Origin: Mangifera indica
Lineage: Eukaryota; Streptophyta; Magnoliopsida; Sapindales; Anacardiaceae
Direction of reading: 5' to 3'
Assembly: GCF_011075055.1 (NCBI RefSeq)
Contig: NC_058154.1
Span: 10,920,475-10,984,474, forward strand
DNA: 64,000 nt
Position 1 is the stretch's first letter; each line of letters starts with the position of its first letter. Positions 36,714 through 50,439 of the stretch are shown piece by piece. Made by a program: the position numbers and the translations under genes. The notes under the pieces were generated by a model that saw only the letters and a list, made by a program, of their open reading frames with translations, did not search any database and had not been told where the DNA came from.

Positions 36714-39700
36714 TTGCCGCCACTTCCTCTCTCTTCTCCGCCACCGACCACCACCTCCCTTCTGGCTTCTCTCTTCTCTGAGGCAAACTCCCAGAAATCC
36801 CCAAACAACTACAAGATGAAGCTAATCCTGTCTTCGATGAATCCCATTTCACCAGAATTTTCTACATTGCTGGTCACCGTGGCCCTGACTCCCTGCCAAA
36901 GACTGTTTTCCCTGGAGTCCCGTCTCTGTGGCCACCTCCTCAACTGGCCACGTGTCCGCAACATTGCTCGCGTGGCTGGCGATGACGTGGATACACAATT
37001 CATCACTCTGTTACAGGATAATAGTAAAACTGAGAGTAATGAAGAAAGTTTAGATCTTCGAATTCTGTTTTGTATAGGGATAGGTTAGTTATGAGCTTTA
37101 ACGTTCGCTGGTTTCTTAAGTTTAGGAATTTGGCAAACATTTCGCAGCCGAAAAGGAGGAATACAAAGAGGAAGAAGGGAGAAGAAGAAGACAAGCGAAA
37201 TGGGAGAAAGGAGCAGTTTTGTGTGGTGGAGGTTGTTGAAGAGGAATGTGAAGAAATGAAGGGATTATTAGGGGAGAAATTTAGAGTTGGAGAGACATGG
37301 AAAGGAGCAACAAGATTGTCGCTTTTAACAAAGAGTGAGAGGATAAATATTTAGAGGAGTTTCCTGAAGCAATCAAGGTCTCTTGTGAGTTCATTTTAAT
37401 AGTAAATTCGGCTTTAATGTTGCTTTATTTTATGCATAATGTCTTGATAACTCTAGAATAGAAGAGCTTTCGTATGTAGTTATTGTGATGGTGCTGTGTT
37501 TGGTTTGCCATGCAGTTGGTTGGTAAAGAACATATTAACTGTGAAAAGAATCAAGGTCTTTATGAGTTTTTAGTTACCAATTTGGTTTTTCTATTGGTTT
37601 GTTTTTGCATAACGTGTTCGATAATCATAGAATAGCATAGCAATCAGTATGTAATTATGCACACTGTGCTCTGTTTGATTTGCCACCCTTAGTTCAAGGG
37701 CCGTTTAACTTGTGTACATAATCATTTGTAGCAGGCTGTTTTCTGCTTTTTGGCGTCTCTTTGGTTAATTTGTTGTATGAAATCTAGAGAGTTTTATTGC
37801 TATTACTGCTTTTTTTCCCTTTTAGCTGATGATGTTATATCAAATATTATTAGCTATGCTTCAGATTGACTTTTGAGCTTGTGAGATGCAGGCTCACATT
37901 ATGCTATGATTACTGGATGAGGTATTCCAATGTGAATTTTTTCTGTGTACATTTATATACTGGTTTTTTTTTTTTCTTGCTTTTATTGTTTGTGGTTCAC
38001 ATTGTTCTGTCATTTATGACAATGTTGTTAGTTTATTTAAGTGATTTAACAATTATTTCCAGACAGAATGGGTAACTTAGGTCCTGGTTTGATTTATAAA
38101 TTTAAAGTTAAACAACATTCAAACTTGCATATGTATATTTCTTATATATGGTAAGGGCAAGATATGTATTAGCATGAAGTTGCCATTACATCTGCACACT
38201 AGATTTCAGTAGTTGATCATTTGGGGTTGGATAAAACTGGAACTTTATATTGTAGTCATTTTTCTGATGACTGATTGGTTTGGGTTAGTTTCGGTTATGA
38301 TATTGATAGAACATTTAATTTTAATCTCTCTCAAGAACTGAACAATGCATGCATGTTTCTTTAAACGTTAAAATATCACAATGTTTCTTCATTGCGACCC
38401 TGTTGCTAGGAAGGTATGTATTTGTCACATTGAGAATTGCTGAAAGTTTGAAATGTTGATGAATTATTAACTCCTGTAGAGTTACATGCAGATTTTGGAG
38501 GCCTTATCAGCAGAGGGCATGATTGCCCCTTCATCTTTTAAAACAGTAGGGCATATCGCACACCTGAGCCTTAGAGATGAGCATTTACCTTTCAAAAATC
38601 TCATAGCAAAGATGCATAGTTCTAGTTACATGTTTACTATTTTGACCATATAAACTTGCGAACTGACTTCTAAAGAAGGTTTTGTTCTTCTTCGGCTAGT
38701 TTTGGATTAAACAAGCCACAATTGCAAACTGTTGTCAAATAAAACTGATGACATCCATAATGACTACAGAACCATGCAACTTGAGGTTCTAGCTGGAGTT
38801 CATTCCCTTGTGACCGTTGTAGTTGAGAATGGATTGCGATTTAATGTTGATTTAGCTATGGTATATGTTTTCCTTTCTTTTCAAGTTATGAAAAATTCAT
38901 CTAAATGTTCTGATGTCTGCTCCTTCTGGTGAGCATAATGTCATATCTTTGCACAAAGACTGCAGAGCTCTCTTTAAGCAAAGCAAGCCCATGTAACGGC
39001 TAGGGTCGTGCATTGCTCCTATATCTGAGTCAGGCATCTGGTGCTGACTTTGAGTGACACATTTGTAGCTAAGTCTTAATTCAGCTTCTTTGAAGTCGCT
39101 GTGAGACACCTGGTAGACACCTGGATTGACCACATTTCCCCGTGTCATAGTAATATATCAGAGAAAATCACTTGTATTTTCATATACCTTAAATGTGATT
39201 TCGTATTGGTATCATCAAAGTCATCTACTATACCTCATGTTATCAACTAAAGATACGATTTCTGAGACTATTACTGGACAGTTAGCAGCATCCCTTTCAG
39301 TGAGTCAAAAATGTGTCTAATTATGAATATGTCAACCATGACCTGTGTAATAGATCCTCATTAGTGTCCAAAAAAAGGAAAACAACAAGCATCTGATGAA
39401 TTCATCTCTCATGCAGATATCAGAATTCAAAGTTTGCAACTGAAAGGCAAAGGCTTCTGAATGGTTCGATCACAAAGATGTGGTTTTTATGTTTGTAACT
39501 TGACCATATTAACTATGGTAGCTTACAGATTATTATTGATACCTTCTAACATATGGGTCCTTTGTAAAACTACTATTACATTTCTCAGTTTCTGGGGCGG
39601 AGTTTAGCACAGCTGAGATGTTTACATGTGTACTTCTTTGTTTCCTTTTTTTTTTCCCCTTGATTTGACAGGTGATGTTTTTGCTGGTGTTAGTCCAGTT

Positions 39701-40493
39701 GCTGTATCTGCAGCAAAGATAGTGCAACGTGTATATGCTAACGATTTGAATCCTTTTGCAGTTGACTTCCTGGAAAGAAATGGTGTCCTCAACAAACTTG
39801 AGAGAAAATAGAGGTGTGGCTTGGAAACTTCTGTTTGAGCAGTATATTATGAGAATTACTTTTTGGCCATTTACTGGTTTGAATGAAGGATCTTGTATGT
39901 CTCTTTCTAGGTCTATATGGGAGGAGGTTCATTGATGCTATGTTTGCCAGTGACAAAGCTCAGTCCATAACACAAATGGTTATGAATTCACCAAATGATG
40001 CAGCAGACTTTGTAGGCGTGTTGCAAACCCCATCACAAACTCTCTTTTGTTCTATAATCATTAGTAAATTTGAGAGTAAGAGTCGCTCGTATAATTTGTT
40101 CTGTTCTGCTTGGTTACAATTTGCATTGACAAAATTCTTGCCATCACTTTACAATTTTACAGAACTTTGCAGATGTTTGTCTGTCACAGGTTACTGATAG
40201 AATCTGGATGATGGGCAGATATCACAGTATATATGTTACAAAAGAATTGCTTTTGTTAGAAAAGACCCATATGTTAATCAACAAAATGCCAAGTATGTTG
40301 ATCATCTCTTTGTTCTCTGTCTGATGCTTCTGTTTCTCTTTTTTCATTTTTGTGTCTCACTGCTGCGTATGGGAATTGCTTTGTCAGACGTAACTGTCTT
40401 GTTGCCCCAGGAAAATGGATGTTATGGGCATCATTTGTTCTACCAGAGAGTGTAGCATTTGCAAAGAGTCATGAAATAAGTAGATCACATTAA
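36714..40493 (+). pseudogene. TRM5-type tRNA (guanine37-N1)-methyltransferase, decayed, first copy
   Basis: Scattered exons match the plant Met-10+/TRM5 family (Arabidopsis At4g27340 type, from memory): SLESRLCGHLLNWPRVRNIA (about 36914), VVEVVEE...WKGATRL (about 37220-37320), TFELVRCRLTLCYDYW (about 37866-37915), YMQILEAL to HIAHLSLRDEHLPFKNLIAK (about 38482-38610), IHNDYRTMQLEVLAG (about 38753), GDVFAG then VYANDLNP (about 39671-39810, the SAM-binding part), GRRFIDAMFAS (about 39917), and VAPGKWMLWASF to the end (about 40402-40493). Frameshifts are visible near 36910, 37330, 39463 and 39811; the last puts a TAG right after LNKLERK. The enzyme family makes m1G37 in tRNA. It appears lost here, unless several of the shifts are assembly errors. 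Confidence 0.78.
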
Positions 40494-41879
40494 AAGCTAC
40501 AATTCATGTATCATAATATTCATTTCTCTTGTACCTCACAGTTCTATTTCCTGTCTTTCTAGCTACTTCCTCAATTGTATTTCAATCTTCAGTTGTTTGT
40601 TATAGTGCAATGTCCTGTAACCAAAACTGTAATTATTTACCCAAGATATGTTGTTTCAATCTTCATTTCTTGTCTTTTATACACACAAAGAGAAACAAAC
40701 CAATGATCGACTTTAAAATCCCTGTACTAAGTAAGTTAAGAGTTTAATCTCATAATGCTGTGAAGGGAATTTGAATTTTGCTCTTATGATTAGAATCTTA
40801 CTCTTTTGTTATTTAAACTATCTTTTGAGATAACACCTATATATATATTGAAAATAGAGACAAAAATATAGGATAGGATTGAGAAAGTGGGTAGCTTTGA
40901 AAGGTCAGGCCTGTCACAGACATAAAAGCAGGTTATATGCGTTGCCCTAAGTATTAGCAAAACTGATGAAATATTATAATTTTCAAAAAAAAAATTTGAA
41001 TTTGAATCTCTATCATATTTGTGAACACCAAGGTGTCTGAGTTGTTTGTTTTGTACTGTGTTTCGTTTTTGTTTTTCTGCAGGACAAGCAACATTTGACA
41101 GTGACCTTTTCATGCATCAAATTAGATTACTACTGCAGACTGCAGTCTTCACATAAATGCCGACCTCCAGGCCCCAACTCTGAATATTTGCTGCTCAGGT
41201 TTTGCCCTTCCCTTCATTCAGCGACCCTGATTTCTCCTCGTTCATCGACCTGTCTGTCCCCTCCTGCAGTGTACTTTTTCCTGTAGGGCTCCTTGTTAAG
41301 TGGGAAACTCTCAGAAAATAATGAAAGAGAAAAAAAATTCCACTTGAGACTGAGAATGGATTCGAAAGCTTAGATTTAGAACCGAATCGGCTTGGCTCAA
41401 CTCTGTTAGATTTGAATACAAATTGAATTTAAGATCAAAAGAGTTTGTTCATTTTTTAAACTGACATAAATTCGAGTCAAAAGTGTTCGATTCAAATTCA
41501 TAATTTACGTATATAATTTAAGTTTGTGATTTAAATTTGATTCAAATTTATAATTCAATTTTGTGATTTAGATTAATGATTCAAACTTATAATTTATTTA
41601 CAAAATAATGTTGTTTTATCTATTATTAGATAAAACGATATTGTTTTTTCAACGAGCTTTGAGTTTGAATCATAAATCTAAGTTACAAATCTGAATCACA
41701 CGTTTGAATAATAAATTTGAATTAAACTTAAATTGAACTATTTTTTATTTGAGTAAAACTTAAAATACTTATAATTTTAGTTTGATAATTTGAACCAAAT
41801 TCAAACTAAACTATTTTCATTCAAATCAAATTCAAATGAAAGAATATTCAAACTCGATCAAATTTGTATCGTCTTCAAA

Positions 41880-42667
41880 ATAATTTGATTAGATCACACC
41901 ATCTTAAGTGTAAATCGGGTGAATTATCAGGTTGGTACTAATAGAATAGGATTATCAATGGAAAAAATGAGATAGACATTGGGTGAGGGAATACAGCTCT
42001 ATTTTTATTCAAGTCAAAGAAGAGATGATTGTCGGACCTACAATAACAAGTTATGTGTTCGACAGTATTATATCGTATATTAAAATTTTAATTTTTTATA
42101 TTATATATTATATTTTATATCTTTTAAAAAATAAAATAATAATTTAAAAATATTATAAATACTCTTAAAATTTTTTATAAATACTTTTATTATATTATAT
42201 TTTCTTCAAAAATATATATTATATTATAAAATATATATCATAATACATAATATATTTATTATATTATATTAATTTAATACATTTTATCATATATATTATT
42301 TTTTATTTATATTATATGGTATTATATATAAAATATATATTCATTCTGATGTTTATCTTGCAGCTAGGCACAAAGCAAAGGATCGGCTTCCCAACGACCA
42401 TCTCTTCTTTGGCTCTCAGCAGCCCACTCATTCCACGTGCCCCTTTGGACTCCATCTATTTTAAGATACTATGAATTAATTATCATTATCAAATATTGTA
42501 AACGTGATTTTAATCATCCAATTAACGGGACAAGATGGAGCTACATTTCCTGGCTCACCCAATGTTTGTCACTTCTTTTCATAGATAATCCTATTCCATT
42601 AGTACCAATTTGCCGTATGTCAATTCAACTTTTTCACACTTAAGAAGGTGTGATCTTATCAGATTAC
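41880..42667. mobile_element. Foldback element, unit 1
   Basis: About 100-bp inverted ends: AGATCACACCATCTTAAG (41891 on) faces CTTAAGAAGGTGTGATCT (to 42655), and the words CATTGGGTGAG and CTCACCCAATG also face each other. The interior is very AT-rich apart from a GC-balanced segment, about 42350-42460. No target duplication was established. Confidence 0.65.
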
Positions 42668-42949
42668 TTTGAGCATGGTGTGACTTAATTAAATCACATT
42701 TAATATAATGTGATTTTGTTTGAATTGTTTATGAGATGATAAGATTTAAACCAATATACCATCTTAGGTGCAATCTTACTCAAATCTCACCTAGAAGTAC
42801 TATTTCGATCATTTGAAATTGCACAAGTTAGGGTTTTAATTGATTTAATATATGGGTATAAAAGATAATTTCCAAATTGGTGAAAGAAATAAATTTTGTT
42901 TGTATTTGAGAGGTAAAGTGAAGTGATATCAACTTTGTAATATATATTC

Positions 42950-43458
42950 AAGCAAAGGACTATTTTTCACCTGAGTTTTAGCTCAATCTTAAATTAATAC
43001 TCACGATAATTCAAAAATCTAAATATTTACTTATGTGCTAAATTTTGTTAAAATTTTTTATTATAGACAAAGATAAAATTATCATTTTATTACTAAATTT
43101 TAAAAAATTATATCATTTTACCCATATAGTTTCAAAATACTAATCATTTCCCTTTAGAATTAAATTTTAAAAAGTTACCATTTCTCCTTTGGGTTTGAAA
43201 ATCTTTTCCAAACCTTAGGTAGAAAATGGTAACTTTTTAAGACTTAATTTTTTAGAGAAATTGTTAGTTTTTTAAATTATATTGATAAAGTAATATAGTT
43301 TTTTAGGGTGTAGTGATAAAATAATGATTTTATCTATATCTTTAATAGAAAATTTTAATATAAATTTTAGCCAATAGGTGGATATTTAGATTTTTAAATT
43401 ATCACGGGTGTCATTTGGAGATTGAGCTAAAACTTGGGTGGGAAATAGTTGTTAGCCC
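42950..43458. mobile_element. Mutator-like miniature element, unit 1
   Basis: 509 bp, flanked by the 9-bp duplication TATATATTC (42941-42949 and 43459-43467). Inverted ends exceed 100 bp; the word GAGTTTTAGCTCAATCT on the left faces AGATTGAGCTAAAAC on the right. Long inverted ends plus a 9-bp duplication fit the Mutator superfamily. No transposase is present. Confidence 0.8.
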
Positions 43459-43869
43459 TATATATTCGGCAAAACTATTTTAAACATGTGACTTAATTCA
43501 CACAGACAAAAATAACATGCTATAAAATTATAAATGAATGTAGACAAGATTAATTTTGCTTTTGGAATTATTATTATTATTATTTTTTAGTTCAATAATT
43601 TAAAATATCAAATAGCCTCTTGATTCAATTTCTTTACCACGCGCCCCATAAATTGAACTTTTTCTTCATCTTCTTATGCAATATTTTATCAAGAAAAACA
43701 CATAAATTTTCAACAGATAGGAAGATCATGGCCCTTCAAAGTGCATGATATAATGTGAAACAAATCCTTATTTCATTTTTCTCATGAATTGAAAATAATA
43801 ATAAAAAGTAAAAAAAAAAAACCTATTTATTTTTATAAAATTTTTGTCATAATTATGAGTGTCTGTATT

Positions 43870-44250
43870 AGAGTTATAATTATCAGTATCTTATGATACA
43901 TGATATGTATCAAACGATACGATAAGATATATATAAAAAACTATACGTATTATAAGATATATCAAATTAATATAATATAATTGACTTATCTTATTACACA
44001 ATATACAGTTTATGATATGATATGTATTACTAATACAGATCGATATATTTTTTAAAGAAAATGATGATATAATAGGAGTGTATATGAGAGATCTTAAATT
44101 TTTAAAAGTGTTTGTGGTATTTTTAAAATAGTGATGTGTCAATTTATTTTTTTATTATTTTATTTTTTAAAAGATGTATTATATAATACGATACGATACT
44201 CGATACACAATACAAAAAATTAAATTTTTGATATATTATATAATACACTA
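43870..44250. repeat. GATACG-rich degenerate repeat
   Basis: Short direct and inverted variants of GATACGATA / TATCGTATC-like words and AT-rich spacers. No coding content. It is duplicated at about 51340-51720. Confidence 0.5.
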
Positions 44251-45429
44251 TTCAAAAACTATGATTAGAGCATATGGAAGAGTTATATAGAAAATCAAAG
44301 TGTGAAGTCCTTCATTATAATTGTATAAGGTTTTATTTTATTTGTAGGAAATAAAACATGTAAGGGTTAAGATGTTGTTTTTAAAATATTGTAACGGAAA
44401 CGATTAAGTCATTATTAAAGTTAATAATTTCCTATAGTTTTTGTTGTATATAAAAGGACCAAAATATCATGTATTATTATTTCTAAAATTAAAATTCTCT
44501 CTCAATTTCTCTGGAAGCTCTCTCTCTCTCCTTTTCTCTTCCTTTTCAATTGGTAGATTTAAGGTTTTCTTTGACAATTTTCATCTTAGATCCAAAGGTT
44601 CCGATGTATTAGGTCGAGTTTTGGTACTCTATATTTAACTTATTTTATCTTTTTTAGATGTGTGTCCATATCTTATATGGCTTCTTGACGTATGTCCGCA
44701 AGTATTATTATATTATACGTAAATATTTTTTTATACTTTTTTTTAATTTTCAAATAATTAAATTTTATAGCTTTCCAAAATTAGTTACTTATTTTGTTTC
44801 AATTGTCATTTTTTTATATTAATTAATTTAATTATAAAAAATCAATTTTTTTTCACTTGCAGAAATTCGTAAAATTTTCTTACAATTTTCTGAAAATTTT
44901 AGGAAAGCTTAGGATAATTGAATAATATTATTCGTATAATAATTACAGAACTTTATTAAAAAATAATTATGCAGTCTTATGGTTGGAGCGTGCAATCACG
45001 CGCTGAAAAGGAGATTAAGGTAAGATATAGTAGCAATAAAAACGTCATGTATAAGCCATTATTTTCATTCAAATGGTGCGTTATTTCAAAACTAATTCTA
45101 TTAAATAAAATAAATATTTTATAATTATTATATTAAATAAATTAAAATTTTATTTTTAAAATATTATTAAAAGAAATTTAAATATTTATTCTCTAACACA
45201 AAAAACTTTTTTATTGTTACATAAATAACTCTTTGGAGGCATCAAAAAAATACTATTGCTATTCGAATAATTTGGGTGGCAAAGGATTTAAAAGGCCCGG
45301 AATTTGGATTTAAGATTTATTTACGACATATTAAAATTAAACCTTAAACAAATTTGATATAGTAATTATAAAATTATTTATTAAACTCAAGATTTTAAGC
45401 ATTTGATATAATTGATTCAATCTCGAATG

Positions 45430-45762
45430 AATGGCCCGATGCTGATAAGATTTTTCTTTAATTTAAAAAAATTAATTTTTGCAAAAAATCTAAGAAAGAA
45501 AGAGACACGTGAAAATTGGTTTTGAAAGTATGAAAAAGATGTCATGACAGCCAAAAAAATTGAACACTTTCCGAACTAAAACAAAGAACCCTAAATATAC
45601 ATGGTAATAATGTGAATGAGAAACAGTTTTTGGCACCTTTCCAGACAGAAAATCTATGCACTTGATTATATTCTTTCTTCTTCTTCTTCCTTTTCAATTC
45701 ATGTATAGAGATCTCTCACTGTCAGCTTAAGTATTCTCTCAATCTTCCTCCTGTTCATTATT
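45430..45762 (+). promoter_or_regulatory. Orphan copy of the SPL/NZZ promoter-proximal region and leader
   Basis: Closely matches 52770-53105, the sequence directly before the SPL start codon, including the ATTCTTTCTTCTTC leader and the CTCAATCTTCCTCCTGTTCATTATTCA end. It is not followed by the SPL coding sequence but by the duplication junction and TRM5-like fragments. Confidence 0.7.
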
Positions 45763-45983
45763 CAGCTTAAGTATTCATATATTGTGGTCATTTTTCTGAT
45801 GACTGATTGGTTTGGGTTAGTTTCGGTTATGATATTGATAAAACATTTAATTTTAATCTCTCTCAAGAACTGAACAATGCACGCATGTTTCTTTAAACGT
45901 TAAAATATCACAATGTTTCTTATTTGTCACATTGAGAATTGCTGAAAGTTTGAAATGTTGATGAATTATTAACTCCTGTAGAG

Positions 45984-47965
45984 TTACATGCAGATTTTGG
46001 AGGCCTTATCAGCAGAGGGTAAGATTGCCCCTTTATCTTTTAAAACAGTAGGGCATATCGCACACCTGAGCCTTAGAGATTGAGCATTTACCTTTCAAAA
46101 ATCTCATAGCAAAGATGCATAGTTCTAGTTACATGTTTACTATTATGACCATATAAGCTTGCGAACTGACTTCTAAAGAAGGTTTTTCTCTTCTTCGGGT
46201 AGTTTTGGATTAAACAAGCCACAAAGGCAAACTGTTGTCAAATAAAACTGATGACATCCATAATGACTACAGAACCATGCAACTTGAGGTTCTAGCTGGA
46301 GTTCATTTCCTTGTGACCGTTGTAGTTGAGAATGGATTGCGATTTATTTGATTTAGCTATGGTATATGTTTTCCTTTCTTTTCAAGTTATGAAAAATTCA
46401 TCTAAATGTTCTGATGTCTGCTCCTTCTGGTGAGCATAATGTCGTATCTTTGCACAAAGACTGCAGAGCTCTCTTTAAGCAAAGCAAGCCCATGTGAAGG
46501 CTAGGGTCGTGCATTGCTCCTTTATCTGAGTCAGGCATCTGGTGCTGACTTTGAGTGACACATTTGTAGCTAAGTCTTAATTCATCTTCTTTGAAGTCGC
46601 TGTGAGACACCTGGATTGACCGCATTTCCCCATGTCATAGTAATATATCAGAGGAAATCACTTGTATTTTCATATACCTTAAATGTGATTTCATATTGGT
46701 ATCATCAAAGTCATCTACTATACCTCATGTTATCAACTAAAGATACGATTTCTGAGACTATTACTAGACAGTTATCAGCATCCCTTTCAGTGAGTCAAAA
46801 ATGTGTCCAATTATGAATATGTCAACCATGACCTGTGTAATAGATCCTCATTAGTGTCCAAAAAAAGGAAAATAACAAGCATCTGATGAATTCATCTTTC
46901 ATGCGGATATCAGAATTCAAAGTTTGCAACTGAAAGGCAAAGGCTTCTGAACGGTTCAATAACAAAGATGTGGTTTGTATGTTTGTAACTTGACCATATT
47001 AACTATGGTAGCTCACAGATTATTATTGATACCTTCTAAAATATGGGACATTTCTCAGTTTCTGGGGTGGAGTTTAGCACAGCTGAGATGTTTACATGTG
47101 TACTTATTTGTTTCTTCCTTTCTTAAATTCCTGATTTGACAGATGATGTTTTTACTGGTGTTAGTCCAGTCGCTATATCTACAGCAAAGATAGTGCAACG
47201 TGTATATGCTAACGATTTGAATCCTTTTGCAGTTGACTTCCTGGAAAGAAATGGTGTCCTCAACAAACTTGAGAGAAAATAGAGGTGTGGCTTGGAAACT
47301 TCTGTTTGAGCGCTATATTATGAGAATTACTTTTTGGCCAGTTACTGGTTTGAATTAAGGATCTTGTATGTCTCTTTCTAGGTCTCTATGGGAGGAGGTT
47401 CATTGATGCTATATTTGCCAGTGACAAAGCTCAGTCCATAACACAAATGGTTATGAATTCACCAAATGATGCAGCAGACTTTGTAGGTGTGTTGCAAACC
47501 CCATCACAAACCCTCTTTTGTTCTATAATCGTTAGTAAATTTGAGAGTAAGAGTCGCTCGTATAATTTGGTCCATTCTGCTTAGTTACAATTTGCATTGA
47601 CAAAATTCTTGCCATCACTTTACAATTTTACAGAACTTCACAGATGTTTGTCTGTCACAAGTTGCTGATAGAATCCGGATGATGGGCAGATACCACAGTA
47701 TATATGTTACAAAAGAAATGCTTTTGTTAGAAAAGACGCATATGTTAATCAACAAAATGCCGAGTATGTTGATCATCTGTTTGCTCTCTCCCTGATGCTT
47801 CTGTTTCTCCTTTTCCATTTTTCTGTCTCGCTGCTGCGCATGAGAATTGCTTTTGTCAGACGTAACTGTCTTGTTGCCCCAGGAAAATGGATGTTATGGG
47901 CATCATTTGTTCTACCAGAGAGTGTAGCATTTGCAAAGAGTCATGAAATAAGTAGATCACATTAA
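45984..47965 (+). pseudogene. TRM5-like fragment, second copy (3' half only)
   Basis: Repeats the exons from YMQILEAL onward to the VAPGKWMLWASF end. It shares the one-base losses near the GFDHKDVV and LERK words with the first copy and adds its own changes (for example, a 6-bp-scale loss in the LRF block, about 46345, and a missing base run around 47047). No 5' exons exist for this copy. Confidence 0.8.
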
Positions 47966-49357
47966 AAGCTGCCATTCATGTATCATAATATTCATTTCTC
48001 TTGTACCTCACAGTTCTAGTTCCTGTCTTTCTAGCTACTTCCTCAATTGTATTTCAATCTTCAGTTGTTTGTTATTGTGCAATGTCCTGTAACCAAAACT
48101 GTAATTATTTACCCAAGAGCCGATGTTTCAATCTTCATTTCTTGTCTTTTATACACACAAAAAGGACAGGTTTAATGATTGACTTTAAAATTATTGTATT
48201 AAATAAGTTAAAAGTTTAATCCTGTAATACTGTGAAAAGAATTTGAATTTTGCTCTCATGATTAGAATCTTACTCTATTATTATTTAAACTACCCTTTGA
48301 GATAACACCTATATATGTATATATAATCAAAATAGAGACAAAAATATAGGATAGGATTGGGAAAGTGGGTAGCTTTGAAGGTTCAGGCCTGTCACAGACA
48401 TAAAAACAAGTTATATGTGTTGCCCTAAATATTAGCAAAACTGATGAAGCATTATAATTTCAGAAATAAGATTTGAGTTTGAATCTCTATCACATTTGTG
48501 AACACCTAGATGTCTGAGTTGTTTGTTTTGTACTGTGTTTCGTTTTTGTTTTTCTGCAGGACAAGCGACATTTGACAGTGACCTTTTCATGCATCAAATT
48601 AGATTACTACTGCAGACTGCAGTCTTCACATAAATGCCGACCTCCAGGCCCCAACTCTGAATATTTGTTGCTCAGGTTTTGAGCTTCCCTTCTTTCAGCG
48701 ACCATGATTTCTTCTCGTTCATCGACCTGTCTGTCCCCTCCTGCAGTGTACTTTTTCCTGTGGGGCTCCTTGTTAAGTGGGAAACTCTCAGAAAATAATG
48801 AAAGAGAAAAAAAATTCCACTTGAGACTCAGAATGGATTCGAAAGCTTAGATTTAGAACCGAATCGGCTTGGCTCAACTATGTTAGATTTGAATCCAAAT
48901 TGAATTTAAGATCAAAAGAGTTTGTTCATTTTTTAAACTGACATAAATTCGAGTCAAAAGTGTTCGATTTAAATTCATAATTTACATGTATAATTTAAGT
49001 TTATGATTTAAATTTAATTCGAATTCATAATTCAATTTTATGATTTAGATTAATGATTCAAATTTATAATTTATTTACAAAATAATGTCGTTTTGTCTAT
49101 TATTAGATAAAACGATGTTTTTTTTTCAACGAGTTTTGAGTTTAAATCATAAATATAAGTTACAAATCCGAATAATATATTTGAATAATAAATTTGAATT
49201 AAACTCAAATTTAACTATTTTTTATTTAAATAAAACTTAAAATACTTTTAATTTTAGTTTGATAACTTGAACCAACTTCAAACTAAACTATTTTCATTCG
49301 AATCAAATTCAAATGAAAGAATATTCAAACTCGATCAAATTTATATCATCCTCAAAA

Positions 49358-50150
49358 TAATCTGATTAGATCACACCATCTTAAGTGTAAACCGGGTGAA
49401 TTGACATATGACAAGTTGGTACTAATTGAATAGAATTATCAATGATAAAAATGAGATAAACATTGGGTGAGGGAATACAGTTCTATTTTTATTCAAGTCA
49501 AAGAAGAGATAATTGTTGGACCTAAAATAACAAGTTATGCGTTCGATAGTATTATATCGTATATTAAAATTTTAATTTTTTATATTATATATTATATTAT
49601 ATATTTTTTAAAAAATAAAATAATAATTTTAAAATATTATAAATACTCTTAAAATTTTTTATAAATACTTTTATTATATTATATTTTCTCTAAAAATAGA
49701 TATTATATTATAAAATATATATCATAATACATAATATATTTATTATATTATATTAATTTAATATATCTTATAATATATATTATTTTTTATTTATATTATA
49801 TGATGTATATATATAAATATATACATTCTGATGTTTATCTTGCAGCTAGGCACAAAGCAAAGGTTCGGCTTCCCAAAGACCATCTCTTCTTCGGCTCTCA
49901 GCAGCCCACTCATTCCACGTGCCGCTTTGGACTCCATCTATTTTAAGATACTATGAATTAATTATCATTATCAAATATTGTAAACGTGATTTTAATCATC
50001 CAATTAACAGGACAAGATGGAGCTACATTTCCTGGCTCACCCAATGTTTCTCTTCTTTTCATTGATAATCCTATTCCATTAGTACCAATTTGTCGTATGT
50101 TAATTCAACTTTTTCACACTTAAGAAGGTGTGATCTTATCAGATTACTTT
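49358..50150. mobile_element. Foldback element, unit 2
   Basis: Counterpart of 41880-42667, with the same inverted ends. Left end GATTAGATCACACC; right end GGTGTGATCTTATC. Confidence 0.6.
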
Positions 50151-50439
50151 GAGCATGGTGTGACTTAATTGAATCACATTTAATATAATGTGATTTTGTT
50201 TGAAATGTTTATGAGATGATAAGATTTAAACCAAATTTAGTTAGATTGTATCATCTTAAGTGCAATCTTATTCAAATCTCATCTAGAAGTATTATTTCGA
50301 TCGTTTGGAATTGCACAAGTTAGGTTTAATTGATTTAATATATGGGTATAAAGAATAATTTCCAAATTGGTGAAAGAAATGAATTTTGTTTGTATTTGAG
50401 AGGTAAAATGAAGTGATATCAACTTTGTAATATATATTC

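Larger units (their letters stand above)
38247..45778. repeat. Tandem segmental duplication, unit 1 (about 7.5 kb)
   Basis: Nearly the whole unit is repeated at 45779-53107 with few indels. It holds the 3' half of the TRM5-like relic, a chain of miniature elements, and a copy of the SPL promoter and leader (about 45430-45762). Its right end has a 14-bp word, CAGCTTAAGTATTC, repeated at 45723-45736 and 45763-45776, next to the junction. Confidence 0.9.
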
